Below are positions 17,299-26,319 of a stretch of DNA of 64,000 nt, piece after piece. The stretch is from Mesorhizobium sp. GTDB taxonomy: Bacteria > Pseudomonadota > Alphaproteobacteria > Rhizobiales > Rhizobiaceae. How positions within the stretch are numbered: position 1 is the first letter of the stretch; each line of letters starts with the position of its first letter. Location of the stretch: positions 1 through 64,000 of the forward strand of contig SUGL01000013.1 of NCBI GenBank assembly GCA_004963905.1. The letters are read 5' to 3'. The translations under genes were made by a program, and so were the position numbers. Below the pieces are notes generated by a model. That model saw only the letters and a list, made by a program, of their open reading frames with translations, ran no database searches and had not been told where the DNA came from.

Positions 17299-17673
17299 CT
17301 AGCTTTGGGGTGTCGTCGTCCGGGGCGGAAGAATGTTTCGGAAATCGAGCGAGTGTCCGAGAGGGTTGCAGTGCGGCCGCCGTGGGCATCGGCCGGGATC
17401 CAGACGAGCCACGGTTCGAGCGAACGGGCTGACTTTGTCAACGTCATGATCAACAAAGAAGGATTTCAAGTCGTTAGCCGAGCTAGCGGTAGTGGTAAAT
17501 ATTATATTTCTATCATCCAATAATTGCAAAAACTCTGGAAGCTTATCGTGACCATAGGCCTCAATGAGCATATTTGAAAAGGTTCGCGCATGTAAGTCCA
17601 CCCACTTGCGAGATTCAGGGAACAGCTTGAGCCTTTGCCCACCATTCTCGTCATTGTCTTGATCGTCCACCAT
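17299..17673 (-). CDS. Hypothetical protein, probably 3'-truncated
   Basis: 124 residues of no recognised family. A strong GGAGGG lies just before the ATG, and the gene begins 14 bases after the lipoprotein gene stop, so the pair is probably one transcript. Residues 1 to about 80 come from AT-richer DNA and look like a normal acidic protein. From about residue 80 on, the frame enters GC-rich sequence and becomes a Pro/Arg-rich tail. This suggests the original 3' end was lost at an island boundary near 17400-17440. Confidence 0.55.
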   Translation of the reverse strand: MVDDQDNDENGGQRLKLFPESRKWVDLHARTFSNMLIEAYGHDKLPEFLQLLDDRNIIFTTTASSANDLKSFFVDHDVDKVSPFARTVARLDPGRCPRRPHCNPLGHSLDFRNILPPRTTTPQS

Positions 17674-17687
17674 ATCGGTACCCTCCG

Positions 17688-18674
17688 TTAAAATTGCGAG
17701 CCGCTAATGTTCACAATGGGACGCCCAACCTCATTTCTACTTATAAACCTATCAATTTCGGCCAAGGCGGCGCGTTCGGTGGGATTTCCTCGAATGTCCA
17801 CAAATACCCCGGCATTTGGCGGAATTGGTTCTTCGAATTGAGGTTGAACCTTTAGCGAGAAGCCGACAATAACCTTGTGCTTATCCTCGCGGCTATTGTT
17901 GAAAGCAAATGTCGCATCCTGTACCGTCGGAGGATTGAGAACTACCTTTGGCGTTAGATTGCCATAGATTTTTGTGGTGAATTCGAGCGCATGAGCCATC
18001 GTCGGCGCTGCAGAAGTCTTCTCACCTTTTAGGCCATGGAAAAGGCTCATGGTAACAAATTCGTCAACCATCTTCTCAATTCCAATTTTTCCGGAAATCG
18101 GGTAAATGTAATTTGGATTCGAATTGAAAAAACCAGCTCTCTCGCTCCTAGGGTTGCAGTAATTTGGCTGTATTTTATCTATATCAGTTATCAGATATCT
18201 GAATGTGTCTGCGTTAGAGAAGGTTTCTACATTATTTCGAGTTCTGTCTGCGCCGGTTTTAACGTTAAGCGATATCGTGCCTCTGGTAATAGGGCTAAAT
18301 AGATTTAGATCAACGCTTCCATTGTTGGCTTCGGTCATATTAAGTGTAAAATCATATGCAATTGCGGTATCCATAAAAAAATCGATGTACTCTTTGTCCT
18401 TCGGCAGCAGCTTACTCCAATCGACATTCGATATATAGTTGTAATCTTCTATCAACTTTGGCCCAATGTCATGACCGTATTTATCGTCAATTAGCTCAGG
18501 TTGTGACAGCCAATATCCTATCTCGTGAGCGATAGCCTCGCGAGTCTCACACCTAATTTTGTGAGCAATGTCGTCAGCTGTGAAATAGGTCACGTCATCA
18601 ATGACCGGATGGCTCGCGCAGCTGACTAGAAAGAATGGTAAAGCTGCAAGAACTGTGACGTCCTGTCTGCCCAT
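17688..18674 (-). CDS. Hypothetical lipoprotein, AT-rich gene
   Basis: 328 residues. The N-terminus is a lipoprotein signal (VLAALPFFLVSC) with lipidation Cys19. The mature part has no recognised domain; it is rich in Asn, Asp and aromatic residues and has two further widely spaced cysteines (in KIRCETR and NYCNPR). GGGGA precedes the ATG at a good distance. Base composition is clearly more AT-rich than the flanking genes, with many AAT, ATA and TTA codons, suggesting horizontal acquisition. It forms a tight pair with the downstream 124-residue gene. Confidence 0.75.
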   Translation of the reverse strand: MGRQDVTVLAALPFFLVSCASHPVIDDVTYFTADDIAHKIRCETREAIAHEIGYWLSQPELIDDKYGHDIGPKLIEDYNYISNVDWSKLLPKDKEYIDFFMDTAIAYDFTLNMTEANNGSVDLNLFSPITRGTISLNVKTGADRTRNNVETFSNADTFRYLITDIDKIQPNYCNPRSERAGFFNSNPNYIYPISGKIGIEKMVDEFVTMSLFHGLKGEKTSAAPTMAHALEFTTKIYGNLTPKVVLNPPTVQDATFAFNNSREDKHKVIVGFSLKVQPQFEEPIPPNAGVFVDIRGNPTERAALAEIDRFISRNEVGRPIVNISGSQF

Positions 18675-19014
18675 ATCAATATCCCCCGCGAGGCTATCTT
18701 TGCTCTAGCCATGCAGGGTATTGCGGCCCGAATTGATTCCAATTTCAATCCATCGAAGGATCACTGCGGAAAATAAATCTGTGTATAAATGCCGGCAAAA
18801 ACCCTAGAGGGACCTGCACTTTGAACGGAAATCAAGCGGTCTAGATTTAGCTATTGTTGATTGTGGACTCTTCCCAGTTCCGGCATCGCGATGCGCAGCA
18901 TGCGGTGCGTCGTCAGGTTGCAGGCCGGGCCGATTGCGGAAAATCGAAAACCGATCTATGGAACGCTCGGCTGATTGAGGGCGGCCATCTATCTTCATCT
19001 CCATAGGTCGCCCC
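18675..19014. other. Intergenic region, no gene seen
   Basis: About 340 bases, AT-richer than average at its left end (to roughly 18800). An 85-codon ORF on the minus strand overlaps the small membrane gene and has no coding character. It probably holds the lipoprotein promoter. Confidence 0.4.
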
Positions 19015-19185
19015 ATGCCCGATGAATTCTCGCGCATAATTGCCTTTCTTGCGGTGGTCATGGCCCTGCTATTCGCGGGGATTCATTTCCATCACGGCAA
19101 TATCCTGGCCACGCTCTACTTCATGACCGGCGCCATTCTGGTGACGGCGGTGACGCATTTGAACGTACGCCGAGGGCTGATCTGA
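19015..19185 (+). CDS. Small two-segment membrane protein
   Basis: 56 residues: a short polar start (MPDEFSRI), a hydrophobic segment (residues ~9-24), the His-rich loop HFHHGN, a second hydrophobic segment (~31-48) and a basic C-terminus (NVRRGLI). The layout is a plausible small inner-membrane hairpin, and codon use matches the host genes. No family recognised. The Shine-Dalgarno is weak (TAGGTCG about 6 bases upstream), so confidence is moderate. Confidence 0.55.
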   Translation: MPDEFSRIIAFLAVVMALLFAGIHFHHGNILATLYFMTGAILVTAVTHLNVRRGLI

Positions 19186-19270
19186 GCGGCCGCTTTGGCG
19201 CCAGCTACGTCCAGTACGAATTCACGGAGTTCGTTGCGGCCAGATCATCCAACTCCATCAGAGGGTTGGA

Positions 19271-19345
19271 TGGTGGGCGATGCAGGGATTGAACCTGCGA
19301 CCCCACCCGTGTGAAGGGTGTGCTCTCCCGCTGAGCTAATCGCCC
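19271..19345 (-). tRNA. tRNA-Val (anticodon CAC)
   Basis: 75 bases including an encoded CCA end. The acceptor stem GGGCGAT pairs with ATCGCCC, the D-arm is GCTCAGCGGGAGAGC, and the anticodon stem CACCC/GGGTG encloses TTCACAC with anticodon CAC. The T-arm is CGCAGGTTCAATCCCTGCG. Its 3' end points toward the AT-rich patch at 17.3-18.7 kb. Confidence 0.95.
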
Positions 19346-19471
19346 GCTCGTGGCCCGAAGGCCGAAGCGAGCCGCGATATAAGGGAGGCGGGTGCGCGAA
19401 GTCAAGGCAATGTGGCGACGATCTGCGATGATCGAATTTGCCGGGTCTCGGCGGGCTGGAAAAGCCGAAAC

Positions 19472-20152
19472 TCAGCGCGCCGCCGCCATCAGCCTTTCCG
19501 CCAGCTCCGGCGTCAGCGTGTCGAAATGCGAGATCACCAGCGTCGGCTCGAACTCGCGCACATGGCGGTCCGTATAGCCGAAGTCGACCGCCACCACCGG
19601 AATGCCTGCCGCCTTGGCGGTGTCGATGTCGGTTTGCGAATCGCCGACCATCACGGCGTTTTGAGGATCGCCGCCGGCCAGCTTGATCGTCTCGGTGAGG
19701 TGGCGGGGGTCGGGCTTGCGGAAGGCAAAGGTGTCCTGGCCGCAGATCGCCGCAAAGTAGTCGGCTATGCCGAGCGCGCCGATCAGCGCCACCGAATTCG
19801 CCTCGTATTTGTTGGTGCAGACCGCCATCAGGTAGCCGGCCGCCCGGAAGCGGTCGAGCGCCGCGATGACGCCGGGGTAGGGGCGCGACTTGCCCGGAAT
19901 GTTGAGCGTGTAGTGGTCCAGGAACAGGTTCAGCAATCGGTCGTGCTCTTCCGCCATCAGCGCCTTGTTCTGCGCCGCGTGCGCTCGCTCGATCATGACG
20001 CGGCCGCCATGGCCGACGAAACGCTTGAAGCCGGCCTCGTCGACCGCGGCAAGCTCCGCCGCCGCCAGGCTGTGGTTGAGGCTGTCGAGCAGGTCCGGCG
20101 CGGTGTCGATGAGCGTCCCGTCGAGGTCGAAGACGATGATCGGTCGGGTCAT
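19472..20152 (-). CDS. gph: Phosphoglycolate phosphatase (HAD family)
   Basis: 226 residues. HAD motif I is DLDGTLIDT, motif II lies in CTNKYEANS, and motifs III/IV are RKPDPRHL and MVGDSQTDIDTAKAAG. The cap domain between motifs I and II matches Gph/PGP enzymes, which clear 2-phosphoglycolate in the cytoplasm. I start at MTRPIIVFDLDGT (20152); the upstream extension is not domain-like. It is transcribed away from rpiA. Confidence 0.9.
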   Translation of the reverse strand: MTRPIIVFDLDGTLIDTAPDLLDSLNHSLAAAELAAVDEAGFKRFVGHGGRVMIERAHAAQNKALMAEEHDRLLNLFLDHYTLNIPGKSRPYPGVIAALDRFRAAGYLMAVCTNKYEANSVALIGALGIADYFAAICGQDTFAFRKPDPRHLTETIKLAGGDPQNAVMVGDSQTDIDTAKAAGIPVVAVDFGYTDRHVREFEPTLVISHFDTLTPELAERLMAAAR

Positions 20153-20305
20153 GGCCAGTCCTGCAACAATTGAAGTGCCGCAGCCGATACAAGCTGCGCG
20201 GCGGTCAAGCAAGCAGCCTCTATCGGTCCACAGGCAGAGCCTTTGACGCGACAGGCAAAAATGCTAGGAGGCGCGCGAAACCAGCGAAATCGGGACAGAG
20301 GCGGC

Positions 20306-21037
20306 ATGGACGCAAGGCAGTTGAAGGTCGAGGCCGCACGCGCGGCCCTTGCCCATGTCGGCAGCGGCATGCGGCTCGGCATCGGCACCGGCACGACCGC
20401 CGACGAGTTCGTCCGCCTGCTTGCGGAGAAAGTCGCAACCGGCCTCACCGTCATCGGCGTGCCCACCTCCGAGCGCACTGCGGCACTCTGCCGCGAACTC
20501 GGTGTGCCGCTGTCGACGCTCGAGGAAACGCCCGAGCTCGATCTCACGATCGACGGCGCCGACGAGATCGACCCCACGCTGACGCTGATCAAGGGCGGCG
20601 GCGGGGCGCTTTTGCGCGAAAAAATCGTTGCGGCGGCGTCCGGGCGCATGATCGTCATCGCCGACCAGTCCAAGATGGTCGAAACCCTCGGCCGGTTTCC
20701 GTTGCCGATCGAGGTCAACAAGTTCGGCCTGCGCGCCACCGAGATCGCGGTCGGCGCCGCGGCGGCAAGCCTCGGCCTTGCCGGCCCGATTACATTGAGG
20801 ATGACGGGGGGGCAGCCATTTGTTACAGACGGCGGCCACTTTATCCTCGATGCATCTTTTGGCCGCATTCCGGATACAAGAGCGCTTTCGAATGCTCTCT
20901 TCGCCATTCCAGGCGTTGTCGAGCACGGTCTATTCATCGGGCTGGCGTCAACGGCCATCATCGCCGGCGGCGACGGCATCCAAACCGTCCATGCCGCCCG
21001 AAAACCAGGGAGTTCTACCGACCATGATGTTGCATAA
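20306..21037 (+). CDS. rpiA: Ribose-5-phosphate isomerase A
   Basis: 243 residues. The family signatures [21 protein letters not shown] and [12 protein letters not shown] are all present, covering the phosphate-binding loop and the catalytic Asp/Lys region. The enzyme interconverts ribose 5-phosphate and ribulose 5-phosphate in the pentose phosphate pathway. AGAGG lies a few bases before the ATG at 20306. Its 3' end overlaps the next gene by 14 bases. Confidence 0.95.
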   Translation: MDARQLKVEAARAALAHVGSGMRLGIGTGTTADEFVRLLAEKVATGLTVIGVPTSERTAALCRELGVPLSTLEETPELDLTIDGADEIDPTLTLIKGGGGALLREKIVAAASGRMIVIADQSKMVETLGRFPLPIEVNKFGLRATEIAVGAAAASLGLAGPITLRMTGGQPFVTDGGHFILDASFGRIPDTRALSNALFAIPGVVEHGLFIGLASTAIIAGGDGIQTVHAARKPGSSTDHDVA

Positions 21038-21641
21038 ACGGGTTCGCCGTCTTTCGACGGTTCTGGCAGCCTCTGCCGTCCTTGCGCTGTCCTCGCCGGC
21101 GTTTTCGCAGGATGTGAGCGAATCGCATCTCAAGGCCGCCCGCGCGGCGGTGGCCGCGATCCACGCCACCGACCCGTTCGACAACATCCTGCCGCAGGCA
21201 GCGGCGGCGCTCGAGAACCAGCTGATCCAGAAGAATCCCGACATGCAGGAACTGATCGGCAAGACCGTCACCGAGAAGGCCATGGGACTGGCGGCTCGCC
21301 GCGCCGACCTCGAGAAGGAGGCGGCCCTCGCCTATGCCAAGGTGTTCTCCGAGAAGGAACTCAACGACATCGCCACCTTCTACAGTTCCGATTCCGGCAA
21401 GAAGCTGCTCGACAGCGGCCCGGCGGTCACGCGCGACCTCGTGAAGGCGGCCGACATCTGGCAGAACGGCGTCGCCCGCGATCTCGCCCAGCAGGTCGGT
21501 GAAACGCTCGCCGCAGCCGCCAAGGCCGCGGCTCCGGCCAAGCCCGCGCAGGATGCGACCGCTCCCGCCGATGGTTCGGCCCCGGCCGACGGCCAGGCGC
21601 CCGCCGACAACTCCGCTCCGGCCGACAATTCGCAGAACTGA
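21024..21641 (+). CDS. Secreted DUF2059 protein
   Basis: 205 residues: a signal peptide (to SSPAFSQ), then a helical DUF2059 domain (about 45-165, including [21 protein letters not shown]), then an Ala/Pro/Asp-rich tail with imperfect repeats of the type [12 protein letters not shown]. Function unknown; these proteins are periplasmic. The start overlaps the rpiA end, implying co-transcription. A terminator follows at 21679-21705. Confidence 0.85.
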   Translation: MMLHKRVRRLSTVLAASAVLALSSPAFSQDVSESHLKAARAAVAAIHATDPFDNILPQAAAALENQLIQKNPDMQELIGKTVTEKAMGLAARRADLEKEAALAYAKVFSEKELNDIATFYSSDSGKKLLDSGPAVTRDLVKAADIWQNGVARDLAQQVGETLAAAAKAAAPAKPAQDATAPADGSAPADGQAPADNSAPADNSQN

Positions 21642-21678
21642 CCTGCTTCAAATCGGCTACGGCCAACTGGACCAGACG

Positions 21679-21705
21679 AGCCCGGGTTTCCCGGGCTTTT
21701 CTTTT
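21679..21705 (+). terminator. Rho-independent terminator after the DUF2059 gene
   Basis: 8-bp stem AGCCCGGG/CCCGGGCT with a TTT loop, followed by a T-rich run. It lies 37 bases after the stop and ends the rpiA-DUF2059 unit. Confidence 0.85.
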
Positions 21706-21746
21706 GCCTACCGGCAGCCTACCTCTGACGCGATCGTTATCGCTCG

Positions 21747-21846
21747 GAGCGGTTCGGCTTTGTTGAACCGCGGAACCGCTCCAAATATTTGTTCTCACGC
21801 AATTCCGGGCGGAAACCGCTGCGCGCTTTCCTGGAATTGCCCTAGC
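21747..21846. repeat. Intergenic palindromic repeat, family A copy 1
   Basis: About 100 bases starting GAGCGGTTC and ending in the palindromic unit GCAATTCC...GGAATTGC. It shares most of its sequence with 24446-24548 and 48122-48168. It sits just before the gor Shine-Dalgarno. The type matches the short mosaic repeats common in rhizobial genomes (recalled, not searched). Confidence 0.8.
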
Positions 21847-21858
21847 AGGAGCCCTCCG

Positions 21859-23247
21859 ATGGCCGGTTACGACTATGATCTCTTCGTCATCGGCGGCGGC
21901 TCAGGCGGCGTGAGGGCGGCCCGTGTGGCGGCATCCCTCGGCAAGCGCGTCGCCATCGCTGAGGAGTATCGCTACGGCGGTACCTGCGTCATCCGCGGCT
22001 GCGTGCCGAAGAAGCTCTATGTCTACGCCTCGCAATTTCCCGAACATTTCGCCGATGCGGCCGGCTATGGCTGGACCGTGCCAGAGGCAAGCTTCGACTG
22101 GCCGACGCTTGTCGCGAACAAGGACAAGGAAATCGCCAGGCTGGAGGCGATCTACAAGAAGAATGTCGTGGGCGCGGGCGGCGAGGCCTTCCACTCGCGC
22201 GCCGTGCTGGTCGATCCGCATTCCATATATCTCGTCGCCGAGGACCGCACCGTCAGCGCCGACCAGATCCTGATCGCCACGGGCGGCAGGCCGGCGCCGC
22301 ATCCGGCGCTTTCCGGCCACGAGTATTGCATCTTCTCCAACGAGGCCTTCGACCTAAAGGAGCTACCGAAAGCGATCATGATCGAGGGTGGCGGCTACAT
22401 CGCCGTCGAATTCGCCAATATCTTCCATGGCCTGGGGGTGGAGACCACGCTTGTCTACCGCGGCCAGGAGATCCTGTCGCGCTTCGACATGGACCTTCGC
22501 CGCGCGCTGCACGAGACGATGGAAAAGAAGGGGATAAGGATCATTTGCCACGCGGTTTCCGAATGGGTGCGCAAGACCCCGGCGGGCAGGCTGGATGTGC
22601 TGCTTTCCGGCGGTCAGACGCTGACGGTCGACCAGGTCATGCTGGCGATCGGTCGCATTCCGAACACGGAAAATATGGGGCTCGAAGGCGTCGGCGTGGA
22701 ACTCGGCAAGACGGGCGCTATCGTCGTCGACGAATATTCCCGCACCAACATCGACAACATCTGGGCGATCGGCGACGTCACCCACCGCGTGCAGCTGACG
22801 CCGGTGGCCATCCACGAAGCGATGTGCTTCATCGAGACCGCCTTCAAGGGCAATCCGACGGCGCCGGACCACGACACCATTCCGACGGCCGTATTCTCGC
22901 AACCCGAGATCGGCACGGTCGGCCTGTCCGAGGATGAGGCGATCAAGCGCTTCCCGGACATCGATATCTATCGCGCTTCCTTCCGTCCGATGCGGCACAC
23001 GCTGTCCGGCCGCGACGAGAAGATGCTGATGAAGCTGGTGGTCGACGGCGCCTCGCGGAAAGTGATCGGCGCTCATATCCTCGGCCCCGACGCCGGCGAG
23101 ATGGCGCAGCTTCTCGGCATTCCGCTGAAGGCCGGTCTCACCAAGGACGATTTCGACCGCACCATGGCCGTACACCCGACAGCGGCGGAGGAATTGGTCA
23201 CCATGTACAAGCCGACCTACCGCGTGAAGAACGGCGAGCGTGTCTAA
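21859..23247 (+). CDS. gor: Glutathione-disulfide reductase
   Basis: 462 residues. The FAD-binding GGGSGGVRAAR motif and the redox disulfide in GGTCVIRGCVPKKL are present. The NADPH-binding domain begins at GGGYIAVEFANI, and the C-terminal HPTAAEE supplies the catalytic His-Glu of the partner subunit. The enzyme keeps cytoplasmic glutathione reduced. AGGAG lies seven bases before the ATG, fixing the start at 21859; the frame's upstream extension runs through the repeat and is not coding. Confidence 0.95.
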   Translation: MAGYDYDLFVIGGGSGGVRAARVAASLGKRVAIAEEYRYGGTCVIRGCVPKKLYVYASQFPEHFADAAGYGWTVPEASFDWPTLVANKDKEIARLEAIYKKNVVGAGGEAFHSRAVLVDPHSIYLVAEDRTVSADQILIATGGRPAPHPALSGHEYCIFSNEAFDLKELPKAIMIEGGGYIAVEFANIFHGLGVETTLVYRGQEILSRFDMDLRRALHETMEKKGIRIICHAVSEWVRKTPAGRLDVLLSGGQTLTVDQVMLAIGRIPNTENMGLEGVGVELGKTGAIVVDEYSRTNIDNIWAIGDVTHRVQLTPVAIHEAMCFIETAFKGNPTAPDHDTIPTAVFSQPEIGTVGLSEDEAIKRFPDIDIYRASFRPMRHTLSGRDEKMLMKLVVDGASRKVIGAHILGPDAGEMAQLLGIPLKAGLTKDDFDRTMAVHPTAAEELVTMYKPTYRVKNGERV

Positions 23248-23269
23248 GGCCTTGTTTCCGGAGTAGATC

Positions 23270-24421
23270 ATGCCTGCCGCCGGTGCCTCGCTCGATCGCG
23301 ATTTCGGCCAGCGCATCGACCGCGTAGTCGATGCGGCGATCGGAGAGCAACGCATCATCGGCGGCGTGATCCTGGTCGCTCAGCGCGGCGACATGCTCTA
23401 TCGCCGCGCTTTCGGCCTTGCTGACCGCGAACGGGGCAAGCCGATGGCCGAGGACGCCATCTTCCGGCTGTCCTCCGTCACCAAGCCGATTGTCGCCGCC
23501 GCGGCGATGGCATTGGTCGAGGCTGGGCGCATCGCGCTTCACGACCCGGTGACCAGATTCGTCCCCGAATTTCGCCCGAGGCTGCCGGATGGAAAAGAGC
23601 CGCTCATAACCGTGAGGCAGTTGCTGACGCATACGGCGGGCCTCGCTTACGGCTTCGCCCAGCCCGCCGGCAATGCCTATGAGCGCTTTCGCGTATCGGA
23701 CGGGCTCGACCAGCCGGGGCTGTCGATGGCCGACAACCTCGCGCGCATCGCGTCGGTGCCGCTCTCCTATGCGCCGGGGACGCGCTGGGGCTATTCGGTG
23801 GCGATGGACGTGCTTGGCGAGGTCATGGCCAGGGCGGCCGGCGCTCCGCTGCCCGATCTGGTCGACCGCCTGATCGCCCAGCCGCTCGGCATGAGCGACA
23901 GTGCCTTTGTCGTGCGGGATGAAAGGCGTCTGGTGACCCCTTACGCGGACGGGCTGTCCGGGCCAGTCAGAATGGGCGAGCATCATCTCGTGCCGTTTGG
24001 TGACGGCCTGATCTCCTTCGCACCGGCACGAGCGTTCGATCCAGCGTCCTTCCCTTCAGGCGGCACCGGCATGAACGGCACTGCCGGCGACGTGCTGAAA
24101 CTCCTCGAAGCAGTGCGAACGGGGGGAGGGCCTGTCCTTCGCCCTGAAACCACTCGCGCGATGACTGCCGATGCCATCATGGGCATCGACACGACAAGGC
24201 CTGGCTGGGGCTGGGGATTGGGATTTGCCGTTCTCCGCGACCCTGCCGTCGCGCAGACACCGCAGGCTGTCGGCACGTGGCGCTGGGGCGGCGTCTATGG
24301 CCACTCCTGGTTCGTGGATCCGTCGGCGGAACTCACGGTGGTGGCGTTGACCAACACCGCCATCGCAGGCATGGCCGGTGACTTCCCGGACGCGGTGCGC
24401 GACGCGATCTACGGTGCCTGA
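23270..24421 (+). CDS. Serine hydrolase of the class C beta-lactamase / family VIII esterase type
   Basis: 383 residues without an obvious signal peptide. The nucleophile motif SVTK lies in RLSSVTKPI. The second motif is Tyr in GYSVAMDVLGEV, where Asn of the YxN motif of true class C lactamases is replaced by Val, as in EstB-like esterases. A WRWGGVYGH segment stands where lactamases have the KTG-type strand. Cytoplasmic esterase activity is more likely than antibiotic resistance. It follows gor by 22 bases and may share its transcript. Confidence 0.8.
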   Translation: MPAAGASLDRDFGQRIDRVVDAAIGEQRIIGGVILVAQRGDMLYRRAFGLADRERGKPMAEDAIFRLSSVTKPIVAAAAMALVEAGRIALHDPVTRFVPEFRPRLPDGKEPLITVRQLLTHTAGLAYGFAQPAGNAYERFRVSDGLDQPGLSMADNLARIASVPLSYAPGTRWGYSVAMDVLGEVMARAAGAPLPDLVDRLIAQPLGMSDSAFVVRDERRLVTPYADGLSGPVRMGEHHLVPFGDGLISFAPARAFDPASFPSGGTGMNGTAGDVLKLLEAVRTGGGPVLRPETTRAMTADAIMGIDTTRPGWGWGLGFAVLRDPAVAQTPQAVGTWRWGGVYGHSWFVDPSAELTVVALTNTAIAGMAGDFPDAVRDAIYGA

Positions 24422-24445
24422 AGCAGGCGAGGGCCGCCGCCGGGT

Positions 24446-24548
24446 AGAGCGGTTCAGTTTTCCGTAGGATCGCTGACCCGCTCTAAATATTTGTTTTCAC
24501 GCAATTCCGGACGGAAAACCGCTACGCACTTTTCCTGGAATTGCTCCA
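24446..24548. repeat. Intergenic palindromic repeat, family A copy 2
   Basis: Fullest copy: an AGAGCGGTTCAG start, an internal CTCTAAATATTTG, then the palindrome GCAATTCC...GGAATTGC. It lies between the convergent serine hydrolase and mgtE genes and may also help transcript ending. Confidence 0.85.
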
Positions 24549-24571
24549 GCCGGTGACGGTGAAGAGCGGGG

Positions 24572-25936
24572 TCAAAGCAAGGTGCCGCGCAGGATCACCA
24601 GCGCCACCGAGAAGTAGATGACCAGCCCTGTGACGTCGACCAGCGTGGCGACGAACGGCGCCGAGGCGCTCGCCGGGTCGAAGCCGATACGCTTCAGCGC
24701 GAAAGGCAGCATCGATCCCGACAGCGAGCCGAAGGTGACGATGCCGATCAGCGCGGCACCCACCGTAGCCGCGATCAACACCCAGTGCTGACCGTAATCG
24801 TAGAGGCCGAGATACTGCCAGAGCGCGATGCGGCAGATGCCGACGATGCCAAGGATAGAGCCGAGCACCAGTCCGGTAGGCAGCTCGCGGAGCGCTACCC
24901 GCCACCAGTCGCGCAGGCCGATCTCGCGCAACGCCAGCGCGCGGATGACGAGCGAGGTCGCCTGCGAGCCGGAATTGCCGCCTGAACTCATGATCAGCGG
25001 GATGAAGAGGGTGAGCACGATCGCCTTCTCCAGCTCGCCTTCATAGCTCTGCATGGCGTTGGCCGTCAGCATCTCGCTGAGGAACAGCGCGCAGAGCCAC
25101 CCCGCCCGCTTCTGGATCATGGCGAGGAAGCTCATCTTCATATAGGGCTCGTCCAGCGCCTCCATGCCGCCGAAACGATGCACGTCCTCGGTCGTTTCCT
25201 CGACCATCGTATCGATGATGTCGTCGATGGTGACGATGCCGAGGATCTTGCCGTGATCGACGACCGGCAGGGCAAGCAGGTCGTATTTGGAAATCGTCTG
25301 CGCCAGCGTTTCGCGATCGGTGAGCGGCGTCACCGTCACCGGCACGCGATCCGGCGCCACCGACAGGATTGTATCTTCCGGCTCCCCGGTGATCAGACGG
25401 CGCAGCCCGGTCGCGCGCAGCAGCAACTGCGTCTCTGGATCGACGATGTAGATCGCATAGACGGTCTCGCGCGTCCGCTCGACCTTGCGGATGTAGTCGA
25501 GCGTGCGGCCGACGGTCCAGTCCGAAGGCACGCTGACGAACTCCGTCGTCATGATCGAGGCGGCGCTGTCCTCCGGATAGCCGAGGATGGAAAGCAGCGT
25601 TGCGCGCAGCGGCGGGGCAAGCGCGCCAAGCAGCTCGGAACGAGCAGGCTCGTCCAGCTCGCGCAGGATGTCGGCAGCGCGGTCGACCGACATAGCGGTC
25701 AACAGCTTGCTCGCCTTGGCGCGCGGCAGGGCCTCGGCGAGCTCCGGCGCGCTTTCGAGTTCCGGCTGGTCGAAGATCTCGACCAGCCGCTCGAACGGCA
25801 CCGCGCAGAGCAGCTCGATGGCCGTCTCACGGGATTCGTGGTTGAGGGCTTCGACGACGTCGGCCACGTGATCGTTGGCAAGAACACGGGCAACGGCGAC
25901 GGCTTCGTCGTCCAATACGGGTGCGAATTCGTTCAT
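24572..25936 (-). CDS. mgtE: Magnesium transporter MgtE
   Basis: 454 residues. An N-terminal helical MgtE_N domain (about 15-120) is followed by two CBS domains (about 125-255, ending LPVVDHGKILGIVTIDDIID). The C-terminal membrane domain has about five helices, with the selectivity segment SSGGNSGSQATSLVIRAL and the terminal FVATLVDVTGL. These are hallmarks of the Mg2+-gated MgtE channel. GGAGT precedes the ATG at 25936. No Mg-sensing leader was recognised upstream; that gap holds a palindromic repeat. Confidence 0.93.
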   Translation of the reverse strand: MNEFAPVLDDEAVAVARVLANDHVADVVEALNHESRETAIELLCAVPFERLVEIFDQPELESAPELAEALPRAKASKLLTAMSVDRAADILRELDEPARSELLGALAPPLRATLLSILGYPEDSAASIMTTEFVSVPSDWTVGRTLDYIRKVERTRETVYAIYIVDPETQLLLRATGLRRLITGEPEDTILSVAPDRVPVTVTPLTDRETLAQTISKYDLLALPVVDHGKILGIVTIDDIIDTMVEETTEDVHRFGGMEALDEPYMKMSFLAMIQKRAGWLCALFLSEMLTANAMQSYEGELEKAIVLTLFIPLIMSSGGNSGSQATSLVIRALALREIGLRDWWRVALRELPTGLVLGSILGIVGICRIALWQYLGLYDYGQHWVLIAATVGAALIGIVTFGSLSGSMLPFALKRIGFDPASASAPFVATLVDVTGLVIYFSVALVILRGTLL

Positions 25937-26319
25937 GGCTCACTCCTTGCCGTCCGGCAGGACGTGAGCCGTCAGGTCACGTCAAGGCGGACGGCGGTTG
26001 CGTTCGACTGTGACTGTCGCCAGGCATGGCGGGTTGACCTTTCTGCTCGCGGGGCTAGCGCATGACCGCCGAAAATCGGTTTCGATTTTCGGAAAGGATC
26101 ATGCGCAAATTCTAAGTTTCTACAGCGTCCTTTGCGCGTCCGAAGTGACGCGCGGCGCTGTAGGTTGGAAATCTGCGAGCCGGCGCAACATAGGAGCGCG
26201 TCTTGGCGAGTCAATCGCGAGGAGGGCGGAAAATGAGCGAAGGCGTGTCGGATCGCGAGACTGTGATCGATCACGGCTGTCGCCGCGCCGAGCTACCGAA
26301 CAAAGGCTTGGTATGACTG
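25937..26319. other. Intergenic region upstream of mgtE
   Basis: About 380 bases without a gene. Its middle is a palindromic repeat (26057-26163). The remainder carries the mgtE promoter region and the 3' flank of the BacA-like gene. Confidence 0.5.
26057..26163. repeat. Intergenic palindromic repeat, family C
   Basis: About 107 bases with nested hairpins: CCGAAAATCG/CGATTTTCGG, CTACAGCG/CGCTGTAG and GCGCGTC/GACGCGC. This is the only copy I found in the window. It resembles a repeat type I recall as common in Mesorhizobium intergenic regions. Confidence 0.65.

Noticed and set aside
18579..18594. Near-perfect Crp-like palindrome TGTGA-N6-TCACG
   Set aside because: One mismatch, and it lies inside the coding start of the lipoprotein gene in AT-rich DNA; I do not count it with the two exact intergenic sites.
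19271..19345. tRNA-Val as integration site of a mobile element at 17.3-18.8 kb
   Set aside because: No integrase gene and no direct repeat of the tRNA 3' end were seen, so no attachment site is claimed.
23270..24421. Antibiotic-resistance beta-lactamase
   Set aside because: SxxK is present but the YxN Asn is Val and there is no signal peptide; an esterase-type serine hydrolase is more likely.
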